A DNA stretch of 64,000 bases, from assembly GCF_029873635.1 (NCBI RefSeq), contig NC_080422.1, positions 1,964,001-2,028,000 on the forward strand, read 5' to 3'. The stretch is from Malania oleifera. Lineage: Eukaryota > Streptophyta > Magnoliopsida > Santalales > Ximeniaceae. Within the stretch, counting starts at the first letter, position 1, and the number at the start of each line of letters is the position of its first letter. A program made the translations under genes and the position numbers. The notes under the pieces were generated by a model that made no database searches, was not told the origin of the DNA, and was given only the letters and a program-made list of their open reading frames with translations. This document shows, piece by piece, positions 1 to 11,639 of the stretch.

Positions 1-2401
1 ATCTACATTCTAATATCATGTATGCAGCGAAAAACATAATTATAATCTTCCAACAAATATAATACCAAAGTTTTCTAAATCTATCTACATACCATAATAA
101 ACCATGCATCCACCTGTATTCCCATATATACACATATCTCCCAAAAATATTCAGTATTCACAATACCAGTATGTTTCACAACTATTCATAATATCTAGAA
201 GACTTATAACATAAAACATAAAACATAAAATATTTGCATTCCCAAAAACATCATTAAAATGTTTATATCCTTTTTTTTCTTATTTCTCCCAAAAATACTA
301 TAGAACCTCGAGCTCTCTAAGCTCGATCTCAAGGAGGACCTGAAAAAAAAAATACTTATATTCGGGTGAGACACATCTTAGTAAGGGAAGAAATAATATA
401 TTAAAATAGTATGTGGCTAACATGAGTTTATATGACAAACACTTCCATAAACACTGAAATCATTCTATGAACCTAATCAAACACATGCAAAAGTTTAAAC
501 CACGAGATTACCTAAGGATATGGGTGATTACCCATCTATACAAATAGCACCCCTCTGCTCTGATACTTAGCTAAGCAGCCCGAAAGTCACTACTGAAGCA
601 TACCAGAGCACTCACCTTACTCAGTAAGCCCTCAAGTATTATATTAACCTCGTACTCACACAATTCAAACAAAATTTTATCAGTGAAGGCCCTAAGGATA
701 GGGAAATCTACCCACCCATACAAGTAGGTTCCCTCTGCCTTAGTACGTTATGCAGCTACTGCCACATCTGAAGTTACTAGTGCACTCACCTTACTCAGCA
801 AGCGCTCAGGTGAAGAGTACACCTCGCCCAATCGTAATATGTTCTAATAGCATAAATACTTCTAATAACATATTACATTATTCTTTTTGCCATTATTCAA
901 TCATTCACATCCATTCTTGTTCATAACTTAAACATAACATTACATTTCACTTTAAGTGACTCTTTCCATTCATATCGTTCAAGTTTCACATTTCATTTGT
1001 TTATCATTTCATTGCCATTACATTGCATTTTCCTTTCTTTCCTTCGTATTACAGCTGGTCTTTAGCCATCATCAGTTAGTTTACAGCTCCTTTTAGTTGT
1101 TATCAGTTAGTCTACACAGAAGTGTGCTAGAATCTGCTAACATGACTGTCTTTCAGCTGTCTTACATTTACATGGTTGCATTTAACATACACAAGCAACA
1201 TAATCCATATCATATTTTATTCTCAATGCTTTACTTACTTAACCTACATCGCATACATTTAACATATATTTGCATAGAATTTATATTTACTCATGCCACA
1301 CAATTTAACAGTAAAATTCATACATATTTCTGTAAAATAGGCCAACTCACATTTAACATTTATATGTTGAAAATATATTTCATTTCTTACATAATTCCCC
1401 AGAAATTACTTTTCACTTTCATTCGTTTACTTTTACATATACATAGCTATATAAGTAGTCCTAAGCTTAAAAAACATAATTTTACATGGTTGACATTTTA
1501 TAATTCACACCAAAACATACATATAATGTAACGTAATTTGTTACCTTTAATTTCATAAAATCTGATTTAATATATAATTTCTTCTTATCTTGTTTCTTGA
1601 ACTACGCCAACAAGGACCTCGAAAAATTCTTACGACGCTCACCCAAACCCTAAATCAAAAATCCTAATTCTATTAAATTAATTCTAAATAAAATACTATT
1701 TTAATATTTCCTAAGCACTTAAATACCAAATAAACAGTTATACCCTCAAATATAACCAAATTGCCAAATTTCTCAAATCCAACTCTCGCTTTGGAGTAGG
1801 ACCTAAAAAATCCCAATTGAAAATTTACTCATGTTAAAATGACGACGATCACGACTAGGATCCCATGGTGGTGTCTGATTGTCGATTTAACAACAGATTT
1901 AATGAGAAATTGAGAAACTAAAGGAAGGTTGCCTTACCCCAGGAATGGTGCCTACACCGCTCTCACGACAAATATGCTCTAGTAGAAATGTCAGTGGTGG
2001 AGTTAGGAATCCGACGACACCTTCCATTTCCCGATCGGTTGAATACCCATCGAGAAATGAGAGGAGAGAGAGAGGAGATGGAGGAGTGGATGACTAAGAG
2101 TGCGCTCTCTCTCTTTCTCTGCAATTCGCAGGAAGCTCAGGCTTCCTTATCTTTTTTTTTTTTTTTAACTTACTTTAACTTAACTTATATCATATACATA
2201 TATATTCACCATTTTACTTAATTAATTTAAGTTAATAATGTTTAACTAATTAAATAAATAATTTTAATTTAATTTAATTTTTTAACTATTCCCTTTATTT
2301 GTTTATTTAATACATTAATTTAATAAAGTTTAACTAATTAATTGATTAATAATTTTAATTTATTAATTAAATTTTTTTAAAAAAAAATTTTGGATTATTA
2401 T
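1..2401 (-). mobile_element. Gypsy-type LTR, minus strand, cut by the window edge
   Basis: No coding capacity was recognised here. A block at about 331-420 (GAGGACCT, then GGTGAGACACATCT, then GTGGCTAACATGAG) recurs at 58620-58710 in a recognisable Gypsy LTR, and in opposite orientation at 17690-17780 in another, so this is the same LTR class on the minus strand. The purine-rich stretch at 2058-2100 fits the transcribed leader of such an LTR. The sequence GGATTATTATAGG at about 2390-2402 sits where a related LTR has GGGTCTCTACA at 60420, so I place the LTR 5' end near 2401. The other end lies outside the window. It could be a solo LTR or part of an element. The boundary is inferred. Confidence 0.5.
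501..842. repeat. Imperfect tandem duplication inside the LTR
   Basis: Two diverged copies of about 165 bp lie at 501-669 and 680-842. Both contain CCTAAGGATA, a CCCTCTGC block and CACTCACCTTACTCAG in the same order. Similar short duplications are common in the U5 part of long Gypsy LTRs. Confidence 0.7.
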
Positions 2402-3609
2402 AGGAGATATATACTAACTCAACTCTTTTCACACTTTTCTCTCTCTCACCTTTAGCACTCTTACACTCCTCGCTCACTCACTTCACTACATTCATTCACG
2501 TACAATTGCTTCATTATGTAACCATATTGAATGGATATGAAAGGAAGAGAGTAATTGAAATATTTAATGGGTTATTTTAGTATGCAGGCATTATCATTCC
2601 AGCGCATCAAAGTAGGCTCCACGACTCATTTTCATCTACAACTCATCCTCTTCAAGACCATTTAATTTTCCATTTCCATTTAATCAGTTTCAATTTTCCC
2701 CGTTTCCATTTCAGCTTAATAGTTGCAACATAAGAAATGATATTATCCCAATTTCCGCATTGATAAATTTAGAAGCAAGCTTCTATTTGACACAGGAAGA
2801 GTGTTTTCGTTCATCCTTCAGAAGCTTTTTCAGCTTGTCTATATTGCCCTTTTTAGATATATATGTTTGGGCGACACAGGAATCAGTCACATGTCTGGAG
2901 ACATTGGAAGATTTGATTCTCATTTACCTATGCAAAAACTATATCTTTATCATCTCACCCTCAGTAAATAATATTCGAAAGGTCGCCTAATAAAGTTAGG
3001 ACAGTCCCAGTATCCCACTCGTGACTTCCAAAACACTGCTTCCCACGTCCAATTGTCTTAGGAAAATAATATAAGCTCCTGTGCACAAAGTTGACCACGC
3101 CATCACCGGTTTGGAAAGAAGACATAATGTATAAGGTATCATCGACACTTGAATATCTACGCTTCAAGTTTAGATGTAACACTCGTATGGTTCGATCAAG
3201 GATCGGCTTGATGAAAAAAAATAAAAGAAAAAGAAAAAACAACCCGAAACAAAGCAAAACAAAAATACAAATAGAGTCGGTCATTTTGGTTGTGACGGGG
3301 GGAGCACAGGGCTTGTTCTCTTATGACTTGGAAGAAATATCTGCTCAATTTCTCAAAGCAAAACTAATTAGGTACAAAGACAATTCTCCATGCTTAACCA
3401 ATGCAAACAAACTAAAGACGGATGTAACCAATGGTATTGACAGTGTAGTTTTAACAGTACTTCCTAGAAGTTCACTTTCCAAAATTTTTCGCATAGTATG
3501 TCATATGTACAGGCGTGATGACATGGAATATTAATCTGTAGGTAAGGAAAAAACGATCACATTTGTGCCTCTTTGTCATGTTGTAAAAGAATATTGAGCA
3601 GGGATCTTC
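2402..3609. other. Intergenic stretch and 3' flank of the D27-like gene
   Basis: No gene is recognised here. The right part (about 3350-3609) should contain the 3' untranslated region of the minus-strand D27-like gene, whose stop codon is at 3612-3610. Open frames at 2961-3284 (minus) and 3091-3534 (plus, no ATG start) have no recognisable domain and overlap each other. Confidence 0.5.
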
Positions 3610-6600
3610 TCAAGCTTGTAGTTTAGGGCAGATACTGGAGCTAGGGTTTGCCATGGAGCCTGCACATACGTAATCCTGTAATAGTTAGTAAAGCAAAAGG
3701 GAAAATGTCCATCAAACTATGCACCAGAAGTTTTCATTCAACTTACAAACATCTGCAAGACAAGGCTGTTTGGACACTGGATCCTCCTCGAACCTGGGTG
3801 GCACTTGGCCATACACCATGTCACAACTCATATCCTCAAAATCTGCGCCAAGGCATAAGCAAGATCATACAATGGCCCGAATTTTAAACAGGTAATTGGG
3901 TTGACTTATGCTTAAATAGGTAGGTATGCTTAAATGGGGAAAATGGATCATTAACGACCCGACTTAGATTCATTTTGAGGCACCCATTCTAATCCGAACA
4001 AGTCTACTTTAGAATATAAATAAGATGTGAGAAATAACTTGTAGAGTCAACCCACTGCTACATACCATTTTACATATTATCAGCCACAAATGATGGGTGA
4101 TGTACAAGTAATTGAACAAGGGAACATACTTGGAATCATGGTCAAAGGAAGCCCAAATTCATTTGTGAAGAAATCTTGGGTAGGAATTTTGCACATGTTC
4201 ACACACATTCCAACACACCCACTGTTCTCCAGGTACCTTGATTGAAAAAATTTGTCAAAAAATGAAAAAATAAATAAATGAAACAAAACAAAAAAACAAA
4301 AATAAGTACTTGGGCAGTGATATAAATGGCAACTGATGCTGTACATAGATTTGCAAGAATGAAGTATGAAAGTGACAATGCTGCATCAAGAGATAGAAAT
4401 AGATCGAGGAAATAAAGCGTTAGAAAATTTCAAACTATGGGGAAAAAAATCCAAAATTTTTTGAAGGATAAAGTATCTGATAGAAACATTTGTTCTAATT
4501 CAAAGTTTATATATAAACACTCTGCCTACCTGCATTTCTTTATATGCACTCCACTTCTTTGCTTCACTCCATCTACCTCAACTTCCACAACCTACCAGTT
4601 ATCACAAACACACCATATATCAGTAAATACAATATTTTCAAGGTTCGAAATCATATTACGCAGCGTGCTTCAAATAGTTCTGTGGTTTCATCAGCTACAG
4701 TGAGGGCTGGATGCATTGCAAAAGTTGGGATTTCCCTCCGCAGAGTAGCTTCATCAATTTTTGCGAGTATTTATTTATAAGGCATGTGAAATGCACTAAG
4801 AATGAACAAGACTGACAAGTTGTGGAGTTTTTGTTAAAAATTATTAGAGAATCGAGTTTACTCCTAAAGGAAACATGACTTCTCTGCTTGAGGAAGTGTG
4901 CTAGAAGCTCACAAATGAGGGAGAGTTCGTTAAGAGTTTGTAGCAAAATCACGCCCTAAAGGTTATGCACATGAATTTACGTGGTTTGGGAACAGACCTA
5001 GGTTCACAGAGCCCCTGCACCATCCTCACTATCATCAAACAAAAACTTCCTTAGGTGTCAACCCTTAACTACAATAAATGTACATTTAGCCTCATATGAA
5101 AAATCCTAAAATACTCTCATATGATAATATAATTACATTACATCTTGACTCAAATGTATTATACTATATCGCGAGGGAGCAAACCCTTAATGCTCCCTCC
5201 TCCCCACTAGGAAGTTGGGCTTAATTTAAGTAGACAAAGAGGTTCCGCATGTTAGGACTAGAGGAGCCTATGGGTGGGCTTAAAACACATGGGTGAAGAC
5301 CAATTTGACCCAAAAGCTTAAATCTATTGGGTTTTGCGCTCAACCATGTATATAAGCACCCATAATCTACTCTAATTTTCCAATGTGGGACAATCTCACA
5401 AGTGGAATTCTCAACACCGCATAAGGAGGACTCAAGGGAGCCATAACTCAACAAAGTTTTACTTATAAGTTGTTATAGATTAAAAATAGATAAAGGATGA
5501 GTGAGTTGAGTGATTCGTATACAAAGGACGGGTCAAGAGCTAACGATTTAAACTTTTGAAGTGAGTTAGCGTTTACCAAGACATCACTTTCGAGATCAAG
5601 TTAGTGTTTACCAAGACATATCAAGCTTACACTGTCATACACAAAAGACTCATATGACCAAAAAATAGGATTGGAAGTTTGCATAATTCACAAAAAGAAA
5701 AAAAAAATTAAATAAAGAATGCAACAAACTATTTTTTTTTATGCTGAAATCAAATCATTCATGACAAGAAAAAGAAAATGTAGCACAAGAACTACCATGT
5801 TGTAATTAGATTTCAACAAAATTATACCTAATTACCATTGTGGCTAAATTATGTTTGTGGCAAATATAATTACCTCTGAAGGCCCAACTAACCAGTGGAA
5901 GAAAGGCACTGTTAGTGCAGCATTGAATTCTGCAGCCCACTTCGTTGGTGGAAAGAGTTTTCTAAACTACATCAATAACAGCAACAATTGGGGTTAGTCT
6001 GGATCAAGCATTTTGCTTGATAAAAAGAAATAAAAGTAGAAAGAAATTTATTTTTTATTATATTTTTTTCTCTACTTCAAATACTTTTAAAATAAAAATT
6101 TATTTTAATATGGTTAAAATTAAGAAAAATTAAATGTAAATAATGTCTAAAATTATTATTTTATTTATTAATTTAAAACATTATTTTTTATTTTCTTTCT
6201 TATGATAATCAAACATAAAAAAGTGAATTTCTTAATATTTTTCTTTTCCTTTTTCTAAAATTTTTTATATTTCAAATGGGGTCTAAGTGATTTAGCCAAA
6301 ATTTTTTTCACTCTTCATCAAATTAAAAAGGAAAAAAGGATTAGATTTTAATCTTACCAGCGCCAGTGATTTAGAGCGCTAAAACAATAACATTCGCAAG
6401 TACACTAGGAAATTAGGTCATATTTAATTTGCAAAATGTTTATTCCTAAGAATAGATTAATTTTAATATATTAGTTACAATTAGTTATATAAAAAATTAT
6501 TTTGTAATTATAATATAAAATATTTTATTAATTCATAATAAGGAATATATAAGTAATAGTTATTTTCAAATTTCATCATGATGGCGTCTATTCCTTTTTT

Positions 6601-7774
6601 ATTACATGTTGAATAAAATAATTAAAAATAGATAAGAAATAACTATCCCTTTGATTTCCAAAATTTAAACTATATCTCATCTTATTCTAATGGATAGCTA
6701 TTCTATCGAACTCTAAAGAAACTTATTAATAGAATAATAAATTGATAATATAAAAAAATATTAGTATTTTATAAGTGTTAAGGTTTGATATATATTATTC
6801 GTTCACACCATAATAGTTTAAGTTTTTAGGTAAAGTGGTAATCTAACATGATATCTGAGTTGGCTATCGTAGCGTTATTTGTCATCTGTTTATTTTTTCA
6901 TGTGCTGTCAAGCTGCACCTGTAGGAGAGTGTTAAAACTTGATATACATTATTGGCACACAACTTAACGGCTTAAGCTTTTAGATAAAGAGACAGTAATA
7001 TGTAACAAATTATAATTAGCACACAAATATTAAATAGTTCACAAACATAACTCTACTTACAGCTCTTTTTTAGCATTAGTTTTCTAACAACTTAAAATAT
7101 TACTACCCAAAATCTAAATCTTAATAAAAAAAATTAATATCATTTCACCATATTTACCCATCAATTTTTAATAATTCATAATAGATGACAAAAAAATTTA
7201 ATTAAATCAACAAAAACGAAAAACCAAACATGCAACAAGTGAAAAATACTTAATGTTAATAATTAGGTTGGTTTTTTTTTTTTTTTTTTTCAATTGCTTT
7301 TTGGTAGAGAGAGAGAGAGAGAGAGACCTGAGCAGGAGCGCCAGGGGGAAGCATGGACAAGAGGACCTCCGTCACCACTTGCTGCTGCTGCAAACGAGAC
7401 CTCCCCTGCATCACTCTCTTCGACACTTCAACAAAACTCTCGTACTCATACTCATCCCACCATCCCCAATTTCCCCATCCATTCTTCTTCTTCTTCTTCT
7501 TCTTCTTCTGATCATCAGCCCCTGCTTTCCCAAACCTCTCCATCTTCCGAGCGAACAGAGTCATGAACGCCCTCTCAAACACCCCGTCTCTGTACTGCGT
7601 CTTCTGCCCCACCGGCGCTGGCTCCCCCGACGGCTCCGCTATTCCGCACCGGATATTAGTATTACCGACTCTAATTCCGCCGCTCTGTCTTCTTCGAAGC
7701 ACCGAACAGTTTTGGCATTGATGAGGACCATTGGGTGCTGGAAACCCCACCGCTTGAAAGCTTAGAACTACCAT
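3610..7774 (-). CDS. D27-like: Beta-carotene isomerase D27-like protein (DUF4033), six exons
   Basis: Minus-strand exons, assembled by eye: 7774-7328, 5966-5874, 4591-4530, 4236-4130, 3842-3747 and 3659-3610. All introns are GT-AG and phases match, giving 855 nt (284 codons plus stop), the usual family length. The ATG at 7774 is the first after an in-frame TAA. Residues 1 to about 45 look like a plastid transit peptide, followed by CGIAEPSGEPAP. Next come SFVEVSKRVMQGRS, LLSMLPPGAPAQ (end of exon 1) and KLFPPTKWAAEFNAALTVPF (exon 2). The C-terminal cysteine-rich DUF4033 domain has YLENSGCVGMCVNMCKIPTQ, FEDMSCDMVYGQVPP and a CPKLQA end. D27 family members are iron-dependent plastid carotenoid isomerases linked to strigolactone synthesis. 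This sequence resembles the D27-LIKE1 branch more than D27 itself, so its substrate is uncertain. Oddities are a lysine-8 microsatellite run in exon 1, a donor that runs straight into a CT repeat, and an LTR-like fragment in intron 2. Confidence 0.93.
4890..5460. mobile_element. Probable LTR-like fragment in intron 2 of the D27-like gene
   Basis: The stretch holds AATTTACGTGGTTTGGGAAC followed by a block reading CCAATGTGGGACAATCTCAC and then AATTCTCAACA. These phrases are typical of plant Copia LTRs and non-autonomous derivatives. No clear target duplication or coding region was found, so the limits are approximate. Confidence 0.35.
5967..7305. other. Intron 1 of the D27-like gene, no separate feature
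   Basis: This is AT-rich intron sequence between exon 1 and exon 2. I see no coding homology or clear transposon end in it, only poly(T) and AT-rich stretches. Confidence 0.7.
7306..7326. repeat. (GA)n / (CT)n microsatellite at a splice donor
   Basis: About ten GA units. On the gene strand this is a CT repeat beginning at the third base of intron 1, so the donor reads CAG|GTCTCT instead of the plant consensus GTAAGT. Confidence 0.9.
7482..7509. repeat. Coding (TTC)n / (GAA)n microsatellite
   Basis: About nine triplets inside exon 1 of the D27-like gene. On the gene strand they encode eight lysines followed by asparagine, between the transit-peptide region and the conserved SFVEVSKRVMQ block. 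Confidence 0.92.
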
Positions 7775-8164
7775 GGACTCCCAAATTTTGGGTTATTCGA
7801 ACAAATAGGCACAGAGATCTCTCCTGGGTATAGAGAATGTACTGTGTTCTTTTGGGCATATCAGATGATTGGTTGAGATTTGCTTCATTTTCTTTGATAA
7901 ATTTATGGCCATCCGTGCCTTAGGAGATTATTCCAAATATTTCGATTTTTCCCTTTATTTTTTTCCTGGGTGGAGTTATTTCCTCTGTTCTTAGGACAGT
8001 TAGCTTTTCTTCTGTGTTCATTTGTGAAATGACAAGAACGGCACAAGCTTCCCCTTCCTTCAATCCTGTTTTGGAGATGAGACGTCGTGCCATTTGGAGG
8101 GTGATTTCGGAATTTCGGTGTGGAAGTTGACAGTTTGAAGTTCAGATGCTGGGTTGATTTGTTA
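7775..8164 (-). promoter_or_regulatory. 5' UTR and proximal promoter of the D27-like gene
   Basis: This is the 390 bp between the start codon and the foldback element, so the gene keeps only this much native upstream sequence before transposon DNA. No element is certain by eye. An AT-rich CATAAATTTA at about 7898-7907 (minus) is a weak TATA candidate. Confidence 0.5.
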
Positions 8165-8248
8165 GAGTTTTTCCCCGTTTTATTATTAAAAAGAAATAAA
8201 ATATAAAATAACACCTCGGGAATATTTTTCCTAAAATAATGCTCACGT

Positions 8249-8383
8249 AATCTCACAGCTTCATGCTGTGAGATTTAAACTCATGGGCCGCTCTACCTTC
8301 GACGTGTGGCAACGAGAGAAACAGCAGGCAGGTGATGCGTGGTGTCTCTAGACCAAATCTCGCAGCTTGGAGCTGCGAGATTT
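8249..8383. repeat. Left hairpin units of the foldback element
   Basis: There are two short palindromes. Arms AATCTCACAGC at 8249-8259 pair with 8265-8275. Arms AAATCTCGCAGCT at 8355-8367 pair perfectly with 8371-8383 across a 3-nt loop. Confidence 0.9.
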
Positions 8384-9886
8384 AATGAGGGCATCGAAGT
8401 GGAACGTGACGTGTGGCGGAAATCTTAAGATAATTTTCGTATATTTTTAATCATTTCTCAGTTAAATTCTAATAAATTAGTACTTTGTTTTGTTAGATCT
8501 CATAATAATATTCTCTTCCCCTCCATCATTCAAAAATTTCTAACTTGATTTACCACTACATGCAAGAAATTATTATGTCATGCTTTAATTATATTTAAAA
8601 TCGATTTTCAAATATTTTTTAACAGTCTCATCCTTGATGGCTCGGGGGTTGTAAATTGAATTTCTATTAAAATTGTTTTTATGCAATAGTCCACATGCAT
8701 ATATTTTAGAGTTAAATTTAAATTTAAACAATTAAACACATTCTCTTTTAATAAATTTAATCATAACTTTCCCTTATACATATAATTTAGAGTTAAATTT
8801 AAATTTAAACTTAAATTTAAATTTTTAAATTTCAAATATATATTTTAACAACTTCCCTTATAAAATTTCTCTTATAAATTTAACAGTTAAACACATTGTT
8901 AATTTTCAATAAGTTATAAAAATGCCTAGTAATTATAATGCTGCAAAATATTTATTGGATGCAATATTTAAAATTAACAATGTGTTTTATTTAAATTTAA
9001 TTATAATTTAAAATATAAAATTTAAGTTTATAAATTTTATAAACTTAAATTTAAAATATAACTATTGTTTAATTGTTAAAATATAACTTTCTCTTATAAA
9101 TTTAAAATTTAATTAAATTTAATTTTTTTAAAGTTATAATTTAAATTTAATTATAACTTTCCCTTTTTACAAATTTAAATTTAAATTTAAATAATAAATT
9201 TAAATTTGTCTTGCAAAATGTTTAATTGTTAATTTTAAATATTACATCCAATAAACATTTTGCAGCATTATAATTACTAGGCATTTTTATAACTTATTGA
9301 GAAATTTATTTTTTTCCAATTATATTTTTAGAAAATTTTGAAATAATACAAATTATTTTGTCATACTTATATAATTAGTTGGCCCAAAGCATCAAAGCAG
9401 TCAATTCAAAATTTTTGTTCGGTCTCTAATCCACTTATTTGACTTTAATCATTATATCAATCATATATATATATATATATATTATTTACTAAATTAATGT
9501 CATTTTAAAATATCATTTTATTAAGGACAAATTTTGTTATTCCACATGCATTTAATAGTTAACTAACAAAATATTCATTTCTTCAATAAAATTAAATTAT
9601 AAGAAATTTTTTAGTATTCTTTTGTAAATTCAGGGGTTAGAATCATATTTTGAATTTTTTTTTTTTTGGATTTTATCCAAATTTTTATGACAAAATACTT
9701 ATTTATAATCAATAATTTCTTTTATGTAAATCTTTTTTTTAAAATTATATATTTAAAATTTTAAAATTTAAATTTAAGTTTAAATTTAAATTATATTTAT
9801 ATGGGAAAGTTATGATTAAATTTATTAAAAGGGAATGTTTATTATTTAAATTTAAATTTATAAAAAATGATAGTTATTATAGCCGT

Positions 9887-10059
9887 AAATCTCGCAGGAC
9901 TAACCTGCGAGATTTGCTCAGTGTCATATGTCACCACCTTGTTGGTTTGAGGCTTTAAATCTCGCAGCTTCATGCTGTGAGATTTTCTCTGCAACCGTGC
10001 CATGCGTCAGCTTCTTATTGGCTGGGCTTTTAAATCTCGCAGCATGAAACTACGAGATT
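9887..10059. repeat. Right hairpin units of the foldback element
   Basis: There are three palindromes built on AAATCTCGCAG: 9887-9898 with 9904-9915, 9957-9968 with 9974-9985 (one mismatch), and 10033-10042 with 10050-10059 (one mismatch). Loops are 5-7 nt. They are the same unit as on the left side of the element. Confidence 0.9.
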
Positions 10060-10194
10060 ACGTGAGCATCAGTTTGAGAAAAATTTTCCCAATAAGAGTA
10101 TTATTTTATATTTTATTTCTTTTTAATAATAAAACAGGAAAAAACTCTGATTTGTTATCTTAATGGGTTAGGTTTGAATAACCCACTCTTCATA

Positions 10195-11217
10195 AGTTTC
10201 GCTACCGGTTAGTGTGACATTGAGGATTCCTTTCTAATGATCTCTTCCTTGGAAAAATAAAATGGCAAATTGGTTCCACTATGTAAAAAAAATCGTCTAT
10301 TAAAGGTATTTTAATCGGGCTAATTCCATGTTTGATTATGTGGTGCCTCTGGAATCGAAGATGTAAAGCGAGAATGGAAATAGTTTATCAAAGTGCAAAT
10401 CAGATGTGGAGAAGTGTTCGATTCTGGATTAATTTTATTGCTGAGAGCACCATTTCTTTTCAAAAATTGAAGAAGTCGGACATTAAGATCTTGAATGAGT
10501 TTCAAATTAAGCATCAGGGAGTTTGTGATAGGTCTGGAAAAATTATTTCATTGGTTAAACCTCCAGTATGGTGGATAAAACTTAATTGTGATGGGAGTTG
10601 TAGGGGCAATCTGGGTACTTCAAGAGGTGGAGGAATTATTCGGGATTGTCATGGTATGGTAAAAGTGATTTTTTCAAATTATTTTGGCAATGGTACGAAT
10701 AATAATGTGGAATTAAAAGTAATCAGGGAAGGAATTCGCTTGTGTAAATGTTTGCATTATGACTCGCGAATAGTAGTTGATTGGTTTCGGAAAGGTAGAT
10801 GTACTTTGTGGCATCTTTGGGAATTTTGGGAGGAACTCGTGGCAGAGTTAGAAGGAGTGAATGTCATGGTAATGCATCAATATAGGGAAGACAATAGTGC
10901 GACTGATTTTCTTACTAAAAAAGGTGAAATGAAAAACAATGTAATTTACGAAGAACAACACCTTCTACCAATTTATCTGAAAAGTATCCTTCGGATGGAT
11001 AGGGGGGTCTACCGTTCATCATTAGTTCATCTCTAGAATTTCGTTTTGTTTTTGGTTGTTTTTATGTTTTTATCTCCTTTGTTAGTTATGTTTAATTTTG
11101 TTTGTCCTAATTTGGTTGGTTGGTTTTAACTTGTAACCACGGTATTCTTCCGTTAAAAGTGAGGGTTTATTAATAAATAAATGGAGGTGCCGCCCTCTTT
11201 TAGTCAAAAAAAAAAAA
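10195..11217 (+). mobile_element. 5'-truncated L1-type LINE
   Basis: The element ends in a poly(A) run at 11206-11218, after AATAAATAAATGGAGG and a CCGCCCTCTTTTAGTC tail typical of plant L1 LINEs. Near-identical direct repeats flank it: ACCCACTCTTCATA at 10181-10194 and ACCCACTTTTCACATA at 11218-11233. This is a target-site duplication of about 14-16 bp, so the insertion is a short 3' fragment produced by incomplete reverse transcription. Confidence 0.85.
10332..11036 (+). pseudogene. LINE ORF2 C-terminus: RNase H domain
   Basis: This 234-codon open frame is the C-terminal part of an L1 ORF2. It contains an RVT_3/RNase H-like domain at about residues 80-210, with KLNCDGSC, NNVELKVIREGI, YDSRIVVDWF and REDNSATDF. 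The four acidic positions expected of RNase H1 (D, E, D, D) are all visible. The upstream endonuclease and reverse transcriptase are missing because of 5' truncation, so the frame's first methionine is not a native start. It lies within the flanking target duplication. Confidence 0.85.
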
Positions 11218-11233
11218 ACCCACTTTTCACATA

Positions 11234-11639
11234 CGGATTATTGTTTTCTAAACCCAAATTAGATTTAAATGTATACTTGCAATTGTTCATTGAGTAATGA
11301 CCATTCAGCTAGTCCTCAGTCTAGAGAATCTTGCTATAGTAACTTTTTTTTAAAAAAGGAAAAAACTTACATGGAATGCTTTTTCGTAAGGGTGTTATGG
11401 TCTTAGAATTTTGTGGCCCTAGCACATGGTTTTAGTGTATGATTATCAAGTTGGAGGTATGGTCGATTTATTTGGATGTAACGGTGTTGTTGTCATTTAA
11501 ATGATTTGGGTATGTCTTATTGATGTTGTGGTTGGTTTGAATAATTTTAATGATAGTGTTCTTGAATTTAAGATGTATGATCATTAAATCTTTAATGGTT
11601 ACCAGTATGTGACCGAAAGTATTTTGGAGAATGTTCTCT
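11234..11639. other. Spacer without recognised features
   Basis: AT-rich sequence after the L1 target duplication. Nothing in it was recognised. Confidence 0.5.

Larger units (their letters stand above)
8165..10147. mobile_element. Non-autonomous foldback MULE-like DNA transposon
   Basis: The outer ends are inverted repeats of about 110 bp: 8165-8275 starts GAGTTTTTCCCCG, and 10033-10147 in reverse starts GAGTTTTTTCCTG. Direct repeats TGATTTGTTA flank it at 8155-8164 and 10148-10157, which is a 9-10 bp target duplication typical of Mutator-like elements. The inversion continues inward: 8710-8830 pairs with 9730-9860, and 8897-8990 pairs with 9205-9300, so most of the 1983 bp forms one long imperfect palindrome. 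No transposase frame is visible, so it must be mobilised in trans. An 8-bp duplication (hAT-like) is the alternative reading, but long inverted repeats beginning with G favour MULE. Confidence 0.85.

Noticed and set aside
1097..1531. 144-codon plus-strand frame
   Set aside because: Lies in LTR sequence, has AT-driven composition and no recognisable domain.
3091..3534. 147-codon plus-strand frame and overlapping minus frame 2961-3284
   Set aside because: The plus frame starts at TTG, not ATG. Both lack recognisable motifs and overlap each other downstream of the D27-like gene.
7253..7765. Plus-strand open frame of 170 codons, rich in Leu/Ser/His
   Set aside because: It is the antisense shadow of D27-like exon 1. 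The minus strand carries the conserved protein and matching splice sites.
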